Counted from the first letter of the stretch, positions 44,653 through 53,635 are shown. The stretch: 64,000 nucleotides of DNA from JAMZMI01 sp963848175 (GCA_963848175.1 CAWKCO010000007.1:124001-188000); one strand, 5' to 3'. The notes: generated by a model not told the origin, from the sequence alone. Numbers and translations: made by a program.

Positions 44653-45909
44653 ATGATACGGTTGATTTATTGCTGTTTTCTACTTTTTATATTTAGTCAG
44701 GGGTACGCTCAGCTCAATGAGCCAGCTCGCGAACCAAAATCCCATCAGAAGGGTATAAGTCGTCCACAGGCAGAACGGCCGTATGTTGTTTTGATTTCAA
44801 TAGATGGTTTGCGTCACGACTATGTTGAGCGTTTTGGAGCGAAGCATTTGATGCATTTCGCCGAATCAGGGGTTAGAGCCACGAAAATGATGCCTGTATT
44901 TCCTTCATCCACTTTTCCCAATCATTATTCCATAGCCACTGGCATGTATCCCAAAAATCATGGAATCTTGAGCAACAATTTCTATAGCCGCGAGCGAAAG
45001 AGGTGGTATTCTATGAAAGATGCAAGCACAGTGACTGACGGGAGTTGGTATGGAGGAGAACCTATTTGGAATCTGGCAGAGCGCGCTGGGATTCGTAGTG
45101 GGATATGTTTTTGGATTGGGTCAGAGGCTGAAATCAACGGAATACGACCGACCTATTATCTGCCGTATGATGGGAGGATGATGAATCAATCTCGGTTCGA
45201 TCAAGTTGAGCAATGGCTTCAATTACCAGAAGAAAAGCGACCTCACTTTATTGCGGCTTATTTTTCTACAGTAGATCATGCCGGGCATAGGTATGGGCCT
45301 GATTCGAAAAAAACGCAACAGGCTGTTTTGGATTTGGACAGTTTGTTTGGAGTCTTTCTTGAGAAGATGGAAGCAATGGATTTACCTATCAATATCATTG
45401 TGGTCTCTGATCATGGAATGAGCGACGTGAGAAATGGTATTGTACTTTCAGAACTTATCAATTTGGAAGGATGTGAGGTTTCTTACAGCTTTCCTCCTAT
45501 GATTTACTGTGGGGATAGCACTCGCATAAAGAAAATAGTTTTGGAACTAAAAAATGATCAACGATTCGATGTTTTTGCACCGGACGAATGTCCTGAACAT
45601 TGGCAAATAGATAACCGAGATGGCGTAGGAGACCTGATTTTGAATGTGGAAGCGCCGTATATAATCATGGCCAACCCCAAACCTGTTTCGGGCGGAACTC
45701 ATGGATATGACGCTCACACCAACGATGAAATGAAGGCCTATTTTGCGGCAAAGGGCGTAAATTTTAAGCAAGGAGTTGAAATTTCAGAGTTTGAAAACAT
45801 CCATCTCTACCCTATGATAGCAGAGATTCTTGGCTTGCAGCCCCTTGGCAATATAGACGGAGAACTGAAGGTTTTACAACCTTTGCTCATCGATAAATCC
45901 GCAAAATGA
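44653..45909 (+). CDS. Alkaline phosphatase-superfamily phosphodiesterase (NPP type), exported
   Basis: About 418-aa metallo-enzyme of the nucleotide pyrophosphatase/phosphodiesterase family. The signal peptide MIRLIYCCFLLFIFSQGYAQ justifies the ATG at 44653 over the TTG at 44638. Zinc-site motifs: LISIDGLRHDY (Asp), SSTFPNHYSIATGMYPKNHGI (nucleophile Thr), YFSTVDHAGHRYGPDS (Asp, His), VVSDHGMSD (Asp, His) and GTHGYDAHTNDEMKAYF (His). It hydrolyses phosphodiester or pyrophosphate bonds; the substrate may be nucleotides. A DUF2784 gene follows 31 nt on, probably in one transcript. A near-consensus CATCTTTG lies 6 nt before the ATG. Confidence 0.9.
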   Translation: MIRLIYCCFLLFIFSQGYAQLNEPAREPKSHQKGISRPQAERPYVVLISIDGLRHDYVERFGAKHLMHFAESGVRATKMMPVFPSSTFPNHYSIATGMYPKNHGILSNNFYSRERKRWYSMKDASTVTDGSWYGGEPIWNLAERAGIRSGICFWIGSEAEINGIRPTYYLPYDGRMMNQSRFDQVEQWLQLPEEKRPHFIAAYFSTVDHAGHRYGPDSKKTQQAVLDLDSLFGVFLEKMEAMDLPINIIVVSDHGMSDVRNGIVLSELINLEGCEVSYSFPPMIYCGDSTRIKKIVLELKNDQRFDVFAPDECPEHWQIDNRDGVGDLILNVEAPYIIMANPKPVSGGTHGYDAHTNDEMKAYFAAKGVNFKQGVEISEFENIHLYPMIAEILGLQPLGNIDGELKVLQPLLIDKSAK

Positions 45910-45940
45910 GAAATGGCATTGTTTTAGTAGAGAAAGCTTT

Positions 45941-46330
45941 ATGCTGATATTCCTAGATTATTTCTTCACGATTTTTCACACGGCTTTGGTGTTGTTTGTG
46001 CTCACGGGATGGATTTTTCCTAAAACTAGAAAAGCCCATGGCATACTTTTAATAGCCGTGCTGGTGGCGTGGCTCGGTATTGGATTTTACAAAGGCGTGC
46101 TTGGCTATTGTCCATTGACTGCCTGGCACTGGGATGTGAAGCGTGCACTTGGGGAAAACACCATGCCAAGCTCATTTATTGAGTACATGGTGGAGAAAGT
46201 GTCGGGAATTGATTTTGATAGAAAACTGGTGGATATATGCACGGCTGTTGGTTTGATTGCAAGTATTGTGATGGCCGTGATTATGTATTGGAGAGAAAAG
46301 CTATTAACCCAGCGGCAACAAAACGCATAA
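45941..46330 (+). CDS. DUF2784 family membrane protein
   Basis: 129-aa protein with three or four helices: LDYFFTIFHTALVLFVLTGW, GILLIAVLVAWLGIGFYKGV, and VGLIASIVMAVIMYW near the C-terminus. The family mark is GYCPLTAWHWDVKRALGE and the FIEYMVEKVSG region. The function is not known. It follows the NPP-type gene by 31 nt and precedes a shared terminator. Confidence 0.82.
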   Translation: MLIFLDYFFTIFHTALVLFVLTGWIFPKTRKAHGILLIAVLVAWLGIGFYKGVLGYCPLTAWHWDVKRALGENTMPSSFIEYMVEKVSGIDFDRKLVDICTAVGLIASIVMAVIMYWREKLLTQRQQNA

Positions 46331-46401
46331 AAAAATCTTGTAACTTTTTGATGACCAATATGATATAAAATTTATCATCTAATAAATTCAACTTTAGTTG
46401 A

Positions 46402-46426
46402 TAAGCCCGACGAATGGTCGGGCTTA
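46402..46426. terminator. Bidirectional terminator between DUF2784 and FKBP genes
   Basis: A perfect 10-bp stem, TAAGCCCGAC and GTCGGGCTTA, has a 5-nt loop. It lies 71 nt after the DUF2784 stop and 9 nt from the FKBP stop, with T-rich sequence on the plus-strand side. Confidence 0.7.
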
Positions 46427-46434
46427 AATCCTTT

Positions 46435-47304
46435 TTACTGAGGGAGCTCCAAAAGCTCTACTTCAAATTTTAGAATAGCATAAGGAGGAATGCCGCTTGT
46501 TCCTTCATTTCCGTAACCGTATTTGGAAGGGATAAACATAACTATTTTCCCACCTTCTTGGACTTTTGGCATTAAAATTTTCCACCCTGAAATGAGGCCT
46601 CCTAAATTGAATCTGGAATTTTTACCTTCATCAAATACATCTCCGTCCATCACTCTACCTTCATAGTTGACTACCATTAAACTATTTCCTGCAGGGCTAA
46701 AACCAGTGCCTTGCTCTAAAACCACATAACGTAGACCAGAAGCAGTATCAAGTTTTGCATCTAGGTTATTTTTTTCAATATGCTGATCGATCAGAATATT
46801 GTCGTAGGCCAACTGCGCACTGTCATTTCGAATAATCTTATTGAGACGCACGGTCACGATTACAGGTGAATTTGCCGCTAATTTTGTAAGCGTCTGTCCT
46901 CCAAATGCATAACCAGAAGGTAAATACATTTCGATTGCTCCATTTTCTTCTACATAGGGCATGAGTACAGACATTCCGGCTAAAATATTGCGAAAGCCAA
47001 AGGTTTTACTCGTGTCAGAAATTGCAATGGCAGTTTCATTTAGGGCACGAATGGTATAGCTAATATTGATTCGTTCATTCGATTTTGGTACATTGTCATT
47101 GCCTTGTTCCAATACACGATAGCGCAAGTTGAGCACTGTGTCGGCTTGCGTCTGAATGTCTTTATCTTCTAGATACTCAGTGATGCGAGCTTGGTCGCTG
47201 GCAAATTGATCTTCAAAAGAGAACGACTCATCATCGCTACAGCTTATGCTTAAAGTCAATAAAATAAGGGTCGAAAGACCTAATAATGATTGGGAAATTT
47301 TCAT
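46435..47304 (-). CDS. FKBP-type peptidyl-prolyl isomerase lipoprotein, two FKBP domains
   Basis: 289-aa lipoprotein isomerase that speeds folding of exported proteins. The signal ends with lipobox SISC (Cys22). Two FKBP folds follow: residues about 55-165 (LRYRVLEQGNDNVPKSNERI, MPYVEENGAIEMYLPSGYAFGG) and about 185-289 (LRYVVLEQGTGFSPAGNSLM, LISGWKILMPKVQEGGKIVM, IPSKYGYGNEGTSGIPPYAIL). The second keeps the catalytic pocket residues Tyr and Ile-Pro better. It has its own promoter and the bidirectional terminator. Confidence 0.92.
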   Translation of the reverse strand: MKISQSLLGLSTLILLTLSISCSDDESFSFEDQFASDQARITEYLEDKDIQTQADTVLNLRYRVLEQGNDNVPKSNERINISYTIRALNETAIAISDTSKTFGFRNILAGMSVLMPYVEENGAIEMYLPSGYAFGGQTLTKLAANSPVIVTVRLNKIIRNDSAQLAYDNILIDQHIEKNNLDAKLDTASGLRYVVLEQGTGFSPAGNSLMVVNYEGRVMDGDVFDEGKNSRFNLGGLISGWKILMPKVQEGGKIVMFIPSKYGYGNEGTSGIPPYAILKFEVELLELPQ

Positions 47305-47392
47305 AAATATTAATTGTCAATTTGTGATTGAACTTTTAGACCACTTCAAATACAAATTGGTTTGAATGCCGATCATTTTTTTTATCAAAGCG

Positions 47393-47400
47393 CAAATATA
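47393..47400 (-). promoter_or_regulatory. Candidate -7 element of the FKBP gene
   Basis: TATATTTG on the minus strand is a full match to TAnnTTTG, 88 nt before the ATG. No TTG box at the usual distance. Confidence 0.35.
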
Positions 47401-47457
47401 GGTTTCATATGTGGCCTGAGAAGGAATTGAATTATTTTTATAGTTTCATATCGACAA

Positions 47458-48225
47458 CTATATCACAACAACCACTGTGGCATTTGCTGGAAGCGCACGA
47501 TAGATCGCACGAAGATCGTCACGAGATAAAATGAGCGTGATTTTGGGGAGATATTTTTGTTTGTTTCGCGAAAAGAGGGCGCGGTATTTTTCAAACAGAC
47601 TTTGATCCACAAGCGTACTTTCAAATTCATCGGCTATTTGCTGCTCCCAATCTGTAAACGCTTCACTTTGTACCATTTTCACGATAATGTCGGCTTGTAC
47701 AGAAAAATGCAGCATGGCAGGGTTTTGGATCAGCGTATCTGGTTTATAGGCATTCAATGCAGCTTCAAGGGTGTCCTTTGGTGCCTCTCTTACGACTATT
47801 GGCTCTTTTACTATAGTGGTTCTTAGCTGTGTTATGTTCTGAGGTTTTCCAAAGAGCCATAGATACTCTCTATTGGTTAGGTTATATAATACAGGGTCAA
47901 TACTAAAAGACTGGAGTTTGGTCGTATGAATTATTACTCCTTTGATAACAAGAAAAATGCTGCTGTCTCGTAAGTTTAAAATAAGTTGAATAGAGTCTGA
48001 TTGAGACTGTGCGAGGAGTGCTTGCGCTTTTGCTTTTTCACGGATATCCTCAGATAAATCCACTGCATCATAAATAGCCGGATATTTAGTCATGAATACA
48101 CTGTCCTCCGCTACAAGAGCGGCTATCTCATGGAGTTTTTCTACAGGTTTTTTTCCGATCAAAAAAGATAAGCTCAAAGCTGCAATAACAGCGAAAGCTA
48201 GCAACAATATGTATATTTTTTTCAT
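47458..48225 (-). CDS. Hypothetical membrane-anchored protein linked to L,D-transpeptidases
   Basis: 255-aa protein with one N-terminal helix (MKKIYILLLAFAVIAALSLS) and an extracytoplasmic region. A helical stretch (LSEDIREKAKAQALLAQSQS) is followed by beta segments (LILNLRDSSIFLVIKGVIIH), then a PIVVREAPKDTLEA linker and a C-terminal helix-strand part ending ALPANATVVVVI. No family is recognised. The ATG at 48225 is used because it leaves 1 nt after the Ldt stop and gives a proper signal-anchor. Position directly behind two L,D-transpeptidases suggests a periplasmic partner in peptidoglycan cross-linking. Confidence 0.65.
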   Translation of the reverse strand: MKKIYILLLAFAVIAALSLSFLIGKKPVEKLHEIAALVAEDSVFMTKYPAIYDAVDLSEDIREKAKAQALLAQSQSDSIQLILNLRDSSIFLVIKGVIIHTTKLQSFSIDPVLYNLTNREYLWLFGKPQNITQLRTTIVKEPIVVREAPKDTLEAALNAYKPDTLIQNPAMLHFSVQADIIVKMVQSEAFTDWEQQIADEFESTLVDQSLFEKYRALFSRNKQKYLPKITLILSRDDLRAIYRALPANATVVVVI

Positions 48226-48226
48226 C

Positions 48227-48934
48227 TCAGTAGATATATACTTTAGCACCTACATTCAGTGTTTTGTAAACCAAAGCTAAATTTTCATCATTTAGACGCA
48301 CACACCCATGTGTGACGGGCAATCCTAAAAATCGCTGGTAAAGTGTGCCATGAATAAGGTAGCCATCTCCCAAAGTGAGTGCATAATCACCGAGTACGCC
48401 ATACTCAAAGCGAGAACTGTGGTTAGGAGAAGGTACTGGCAAGCCAGCTTCCACAAATGCCCAATCTGGTTTTTTCCACACTGGCTCTTTCTTTTTCGAC
48501 CTGATTTTAAATTCTCCCTTGGGGGTTTTGAACATCCACTGCTGTTTGTCTCCTTTTTTGAGAAGGACATAACTTCCTGTAGAGCATTTGTCTTTTTTGA
48601 TCAACTCAAACCCTTTGTATAGCGCAAACTCGTTGGCTGAAGTATTGATAACTATATACGCGTTTTTGGGTGTCTTTTCTTCAAACTGTTTCCTTAGCTG
48701 TGAGATTTCTGCCGACAATTGATCTTTGATTACCAATACCTCGGCCTCTTGATCCTGGGAAACTTTTGATGATCTTTTGGTCATTTTCAGAAGTGCTTTC
48801 TCGGTCACACGAGGCAGCAAGGCAATAGAGAAAATAACGATCCATCCAATGGCAACAACCAATGCAACACCTCCTCTTTTTTTCCATTTGCCGCGATCAT
48901 CAAGCGGTTCGTCTATTTCAGTTAGCAGATCCAT
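48227..48934 (-). CDS. L,D-transpeptidase (YkuD family)
   Basis: 235-aa membrane-anchored enzyme that makes 3-3 peptidoglycan cross-links or attaches proteins to the wall. An N-terminal helix (GGVALVVAIGWIVIFSIALL, about 21-40) and a coiled linker (about 55-85) precede the YkuD domain (about 90-235). The active site is GYLIHGTLY and, further on, the catalytic Cys in VTHGCVRLNDENL. It follows the second, broken Ldt by 1 nt. Catalytic residues are intact. Confidence 0.92.
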   Translation of the reverse strand: MDLLTEIDEPLDDRGKWKKRGGVALVVAIGWIVIFSIALLPRVTEKALLKMTKRSSKVSQDQEAEVLVIKDQLSAEISQLRKQFEEKTPKNAYIVINTSANEFALYKGFELIKKDKCSTGSYVLLKKGDKQQWMFKTPKGEFKIRSKKKEPVWKKPDWAFVEAGLPVPSPNHSSRFEYGVLGDYALTLGDGYLIHGTLYQRFLGLPVTHGCVRLNDENLALVYKTLNVGAKVYIY

Positions 48935-48935
48935 C

Positions 48936-50059
48936 TTATTTCTTTTTTTTGGTCAGGTCAGATAAAGAGCCCAATGAACCAACAATAGTGACCGGTGTGC
49001 CAATAGCACAGCTGGCATAAAGCTGATCCATGAGTAGATCGGGTAGGGCAATGCACCCTTCCGTCCAGTCGGCTCCTTTACCGCCGTTTCCGTGGATTTC
49101 TATTAACCCACCAATCTTCGCAGTAGCACGTATGTGACCAGATTCTTTGTTTTGGATAAAACGCTTTTTGTCCTCTTCATTTGGGTAGTTGAGCAGGAGC
49201 GCTTTATAATATTTGGTTTTCGGTGCCTTGTTTTTTTTCAATGACTTTATACAGTCCTTCGGGAGTGGATTTGTCTCCTTGCACACTTTTATCACCTATC
49301 CAATTGGCTCCCAATTCCACATTGAATTTTTGTATTTGCGTACCATTCTTGTACACAAGCGCCTCTCGTGCAAATTTATCTATGAGCACACAAGTGGTTT
49401 TGTTTCGTTTAGAATGCTCAATTGTCTGTTTTGCCCAGCTTACCCACTCGGAATGAGCTTTAAAGTAGCTTTCCAAAGTAGTTTTAGAATAGGCAATGAT
49501 GTGGTTTAAATCTTCTTCAGCGGTACTCATTTTTTGAAGTGCCAAACTATAATTACCACTATAATAGGCCTGAACACCTTCTTGCTGCATCATTTTGGCC
49601 TTTACAAAATCATTGATACGCTCATCCCCTAAAGGTACAATGGCGTAGATTTGATGATATTCTTTTGAGTTGCTTTTCAAAAGCTGTTCATTTTAGTGGC
49701 GATGTGCCTTTTTTAGACTCCTTGGATGATTGCAAGGACATATTGGTGGCCATGATCGCGCGAGACTTTTGGCACTATCGCTATAATCATATGTCTTTTG
49801 AAAATTGCGAAGAAACGCAACCTTGTTATTCTGCTTTTGCCATTCATTCATGGCTGAGTCATATAAGGTGGTGGCCTGTGCTAGCAATGCCGGGGCATAC
49901 TTGCTGGCGTTTACCTTTTTTGCATTGAAAATCTGATGACTGTGCATCGGTGATTTCGAGAAGAGGGGTGTCGGGTTCCCAGTAGTGTAGGGCTGTAGCA
50001 GCCGTAAGCGTGAGGATAATGAGACAGGCAAGCCCCCATTTCCAAATGTGTTTCAACAT
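48936..50059 (-). CDS. Second L,D-transpeptidase with helical N-terminal region (several frameshifts)
   Basis: The gene is split over four frames. The N-terminus (MLKHIWKWGLACLIILTLTA, a membrane anchor) starts at 50059. A helical segment (NASKYAPALLAQATTLYDSA, NNKVAFLRNFQKTYDYSDSA) is near 49740-49940. MMQQEGVQAYYSGNYSLALQ and the YkuD start (CVLIDKFAREALVYKNGTQI, STPEGLYKVIEKK) lie in 49204-49680. The YkuD end (KALLLNYPNEEDKKRF, IEIHGNGGKGADWTEGCIAL with the active-site His and Cys) lies in 48936-49295. An A-run indel at 49231-49238 explains the last break. Restored, the protein is about 370 aa. Intact motifs favour sequencing errors. Confidence 0.72.
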
Positions 50060-50196
50060 TTTCTATTTGATAGTTAAATCCAATGGTCTTTTATTCTCTG
50101 GTGATTCAATACGTCACCTCGTAAAAGGCATTTGGTTAAAACAGTAAATTTGGGTGCTGAATCTAAAAACAGCACCCTGATTTAATTAATCGTCAA

Positions 50197-50808
50197 TTAT
50201 TTCTTCTTGTTGTTAGAAGCATACTTGGCAGTTACTTCTGTTAGCTCAGTATTGATCGCTGTAGCTTTTTCTTTGGCAGCTTTCAATTTGTCTAAGCTAG
50301 GGATCAATTCACCTTTTTGTGCTAGAGCTGTTGCTTCAGCTACTGAAGTCTCTATCAAAGCAATTTCTTGCTCAATAGCAGCGATTGCCACTGCACCTTC
50401 TTTGCCTTTAGGAGCTAATGTTACCAATTCCTTATCAGCTGCAATAAGCGCGTTTACCTCACTAGTGGTAGAATCGATTTCTACTTTCAAAGCAGCTTTT
50501 TTGTCTTCTGTCTCTTGCTTCACTGTATCAGCAAGCGTTATTACATTTGAAAGCTGAGTTCTTGAAGCGTCAAAGTTCTTGAAGAATTTAGCTTTTTGAA
50601 CTTCGATACCTTCAAGGGCGACTTTCATAGAATCTTGAAGCGCAAGGAAGCTTTGAGGCACATAGACATCCGCACCAGCAAGTTGTGCATCATTGATTGC
50701 AGTGTTGGCAGATTCGATTTCAGTTTGTGGAACTTCATCGCAGCTTGTCAGTAACATAGTTGCTACACCTAGTGTTGCTATACCGACTAAAATTTGTTTC
50801 ATTTTCAT
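50197..50808 (-). CDS. Helical lipoprotein with DUF4398-like repeats
   Basis: 203-aa lipoprotein. The signal MKMKQILVGIATLGVATMLL ends in lipobox LLTSC, and ATG 50808 is used since residues upstream (MALIENLISI) do not fit a signal. The mature protein begins with a DUF4398-like segment (ANTAINDAQLAGADVYVPQSF, then LALQDSMKVALEGIEVQKAK) and continues helical and alanine-rich to a lysine end. Such lipoproteins are thought to bind the envelope or peptidoglycan. It is upstream of the two L,D-transpeptidases on the same strand, 138 nt apart. Confidence 0.78.
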   Translation of the reverse strand: MKMKQILVGIATLGVATMLLTSCDEVPQTEIESANTAINDAQLAGADVYVPQSFLALQDSMKVALEGIEVQKAKFFKNFDASRTQLSNVITLADTVKQETEDKKAALKVEIDSTTSEVNALIAADKELVTLAPKGKEGAVAIAAIEQEIALIETSVAEATALAQKGELIPSLDKLKAAKEKATAINTELTEVTAKYASNNKKK

Positions 50809-50980
50809 TATTGATATTAGGTTTTCTATTAGTGCCATGTTTGGCTGTTTTTCGATATTGAGACGAGGATTATTACAGGGGTCACATTTTTCTTAAATCT
50901 TTTTTTTAGAGCCATAGAAATTCCGTTAAAAAGGGGCTTTTTGCTTCTTTTTTCATGAAATTTGGTGAGTGAACAACAGC

Positions 50981-51547
50981 ATGGAAACAGCCACACTTAA
51001 GCAGCTATCTGACAATGATTTGATCAGTTTAATAAAGGCGGGCAATCCATCCAAACCTTTTGGTTTGCTTTATGACCGCTACCATAAGAAGGTGATGGAC
51101 AAGTGCTACAGCTTTGTGAAGAATAGGGAGCTAGCCAGAGAACTAGCCGAAGATGTCTTTTCTAAAACTTTTGAAAAACTTCCCTCTTTTCAGCAAAAGT
51201 CTTCTTTTTCATCTTGGCTATATATGATCACTTACAATCATTGTATTGATTTTCTAAGAATGAAAAAAAAGCTTCATTACCCTAAGTGGAATGAGGAAAA
51301 TGAATTGCCCGAGATCATAGACGAAAGCGACGATCAACTATCAGATATCAATTATGATAATCTGATGATCATCATGGACATGATACACCCCGAAGAAAAG
51401 GCACTTCTCATCATGAAGTATCAGGATGGGTTGGCCATGAAAGACATAGGAGAGGTGCTGCGGATCAGCGAGAGTGCGGCCAAGATGCGATTGAAAAGAG
51501 CACGCGCACGTGTAGTCTATTTGTATACACAAAAATTTAATTCTTGA
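50981..51547 (+). CDS. RNA polymerase sigma factor, sigma-70/ECF family
   Basis: 188-aa sigma factor with region 2 (about 17-85: GLLYDRYHKKVMDKCYSFVK, ELAEDVFSKTFEKLPSFQQK, SWLYMITYNHCIDFLR) and region 4 (about 130-180: MIHPEEKALLIMKYQDGLAM, IGEVLRISESAAKMRLKRAR). ATG 50981 is preferred to a GTG at 50969. No anti-sigma gene of the FecR or zinc-finger type follows; instead two small orphans do. It is divergent from the lipoprotein/Ldt genes and may control them, which is inference. Confidence 0.9.
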   Translation: METATLKQLSDNDLISLIKAGNPSKPFGLLYDRYHKKVMDKCYSFVKNRELARELAEDVFSKTFEKLPSFQQKSSFSSWLYMITYNHCIDFLRMKKKLHYPKWNEENELPEIIDESDDQLSDINYDNLMIIMDMIHPEEKALLIMKYQDGLAMKDIGEVLRISESAAKMRLKRARARVVYLYTQKFNS

Positions 51548-51603
51548 TGGATGTGTTACTTTTTGTAGGAACATCGTCTCAATGATAGAAACAGAGGTGA
51601 ATC

Positions 51604-52002
51604 ATGATTGATTTTTTAAAGGGAGTAGTGCAGGGAGAAAGCCTCAAACCTTCAGACAAATGTTTGGAAGCTTTTCTCTTGAATTTTAGAGGAGCCATCA
51701 ATGCGGAGTGGGCAAAGAAGGGAGAAAAATTTGAGGCGGTATTTTATAAAGACAACATAGAGTATATAGCACTTTTTGATAAGGAAGGCGAGCTGGAGCG
51801 GTATCAGATGAATCTGTCTCAAGATTTGCTGCCAGAGTCTATCAAACGCTCCATGGAGCAAAAAGGTGAAATCATGAATGTGGTGTTGATAAACGAAGGA
51901 AATAATATTCAGTACGAAGTGATCGTTAGGGATAAAGAGATGCAACGTCATCTGATTTTTATCAGCCAATTGGGTAGGGTGGTACATGATAAACTGCTGT
52001 AA
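51604..52002 (+). CDS. Hypothetical protein following the sigma factor gene
   Basis: 132-aa soluble protein with pattern WAKKGEKFEAVFYKDNIEYIALFDKEGELE (cited as key region, residues about 35-64), SQDLLPESIKRSMEQKGEIM and YEVIVRDKEMQRHLIFISQL. It resembles PepSY-like small beta-sheet proteins of Bacteroidetes in outline, without a secure match and without a signal peptide. It starts 56 nt after the sigma factor and is probably in its transcript. It may modulate the sigma factor, but nothing in the sequence proves it. Confidence 0.6.
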   Translation: MIDFLKGVVQGESLKPSDKCLEAFLLNFRGAINAEWAKKGEKFEAVFYKDNIEYIALFDKEGELERYQMNLSQDLLPESIKRSMEQKGEIMNVVLINEGNNIQYEVIVRDKEMQRHLIFISQLGRVVHDKLL

Positions 52003-52043
52003 AGCAGTATTTGAAATAGAAAAGACTTTTTGATAACAAATAA

Positions 52044-52166
52044 ATGAAACGATTTTTTGTAGTGTTGATTGCGGCCCTTTCGGGAGTTGCGTTGGTTGCC
52101 TATCTCTATAATAAAAGAGAGAAAAGTATAGAATCTGAAAACGAGGAAGAGGAGCAAAATATCTAA
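52044..52166 (+). CDS. Small membrane protein (40 aa)
   Basis: A 40-codon frame from ATG 52044 reads MKRFFVVLIAALSGVALVAY, then LYNKREKSIESENEEEEQNI. It has one membrane helix with a basic start and a strongly acidic tail. It follows the 132-aa gene by 41 nt on the same strand, so it may be the third gene of the sigma operon. Coding is likely from composition, function unknown. Confidence 0.5.
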   Translation: MKRFFVVLIAALSGVALVAYLYNKREKSIESENEEEEQNI

Positions 52167-52196
52167 TCCCTCGTTCGGTTTTATTTCCCATAACTT

Positions 52197-52224
52197 GACC
52201 CTTGATGATTTTTTGTCAAGGGTC
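52197..52224. terminator. Perfect hairpin after the sigma operon
   Basis: The arms GACCCTTGA (52197-52205) and TCAAGGGTC (52216-52224) pair over 9 bp. No long T run follows, so a terminator is likely but not certain. Confidence 0.45.
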
Positions 52225-52328
52225 GAGTCGTTTATGGGTGAATGTAGTTTTTGGTTATCATCGATTGATCGACAGTTTTTTTAACGCTATTTTCATTTAG
52301 ATTCGCCAACTATAAACACCTTGAACCA

Positions 52329-53303
52329 TTGCTTACTCTTATACAATATAACAACCCTGGTTATTTTACTCAATCAAACCTCAGTCCCAAAGAGTCTTTT
52401 GATTTAGTAAAGGTTTCACATGTCAATTGGCTGGATGTAGAGATCACAAGCAAAGGACTGGTGGATGATACTGTTAACCTCTTTGATATTCACCACTTGA
52501 TGGCCGAGGATATCCTCAATGTAGATCATCTTCCTAAGTTCGAGCTTTTTGGTAAATACCTTTTCTTTAGCACGAAAATGCTCAGTCTTGATGACAGCAA
52601 TCATAAAATCCTAAAGGAGCATTTGAGTATCGTGATGGGGGAAAATCTTATTATCACTTTTCAGGAAGGTTTGCCAGGAGATGATTTTGAAGACTTGCGC
52701 CAGCGTATCGCTCTTGCCAAAGGCCTTATTCGAAAGTATAGAGTCGATTATTTGCTCTACTTGATCTTAGATGCAGTAGTGGATCACTACATGCAAATCA
52801 TGGAGCATATCAGAACTCGTATAGAACAGCTCGAGCGACAGGCATTGTCAGATATTAGCTTTGATGCCATGCCTATGGTAATGGAAATCAAGAAGGACAT
52901 CAACCTTTTGAGAAAGTACACCCTTCCGTTCAAAGACGCATTTAATAAAATGCGTGTGGAAGCCGATGGGTTTATAGAAGCTTCATCAGTCAACTATTTT
53001 CAGGATGTAGCAGATCACCTGCAACACTTGCTTTCATCGTTTGAGATTTCACGTGAGATGCTCAAAGATTTGATGGATTTGCAGCAATCCAATAGAAACA
53101 ACGAGATGAACCGAGTAATGAAAACCCTCACTGTTGTCTCAGCGATTTTCATCCCACTTACTTTTTTAGCTGGGCTTTACGGTATGAATTTTCACTACAT
53201 GCCAGAGCTGGATTCTCCCTATGGTTATCCATTGACCTTAGGAGGTATGGTGTTTGTATCCATTGGTATGGGAGTATATATGAGGTATAAAAACTGGATT
53301 TAG
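52329..53303 (+). CDS. corA: CorA family magnesium/cobalt transporter
   Basis: 324-aa inner-membrane channel for Mg2+ or Co2+. The N-terminal soluble funnel (1-250) has LDVEITSKGLVDDTVNLFDI and long helices (IMEHIRTRIEQLERQALSD). The C-terminus has two helices with the GMN selectivity loop: VSAIFIPLTFLAGLYGMNFH, then PLTLGGMVFVSIGMGVYM. The start is a TTG at 52329 because no ATG lies upstream in frame and the N-terminus would otherwise be lost. It is a single gene. Confidence 0.9.
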   Translation: MLTLIQYNNPGYFTQSNLSPKESFDLVKVSHVNWLDVEITSKGLVDDTVNLFDIHHLMAEDILNVDHLPKFELFGKYLFFSTKMLSLDDSNHKILKEHLSIVMGENLIITFQEGLPGDDFEDLRQRIALAKGLIRKYRVDYLLYLILDAVVDHYMQIMEHIRTRIEQLERQALSDISFDAMPMVMEIKKDINLLRKYTLPFKDAFNKMRVEADGFIEASSVNYFQDVADHLQHLLSSFEISREMLKDLMDLQQSNRNNEMNRVMKTLTVVSAIFIPLTFLAGLYGMNFHYMPELDSPYGYPLTLGGMVFVSIGMGVYMRYKNWI

Positions 53304-53536
53304 TTCCATCGCCGCATTCATAATCGTTCTGAGGAAGTAGTTTTTTAATCTCACTTGTCACTCAAATACTTTCTATTTCAATCGTAATAAAATCAGTTCT
53401 CCAGCTTCTTCCTGACCAATTGTTTCGGGAGACGTATTGCGGTGTAAGTTTTTCCTAAAAAAAATATTTCTCTGGTAAATCCAATGATAGCAGCAGCTTC
53501 GTAAGTCAGCTATTAACAACCAAAATAGTATTTTTT

Positions 53537-53635
53537 ATGAGCAAGGTGAAAAGATTGGAAATTATCAATTTCTTATTGTTTGGAGCGATGATATCAGTTG
53601 GACTTATTTCATTATATATGGTTTATTTCGGCTGA
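53537..53635 (+). CDS. Tiny membrane protein (32 aa)
   Basis: The frame from ATG 53537 reads MSKVKRLEIINFLLFGAMIS, then VGLISLYMVYFG. It has a basic N-terminus followed by one long hydrophobic helix, the shape of small oxidase or transporter subunits. No neighbour explains it and coding is uncertain. Confidence 0.35.
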   Translation: MSKVKRLEIINFLLFGAMISVGLISLYMVYFG

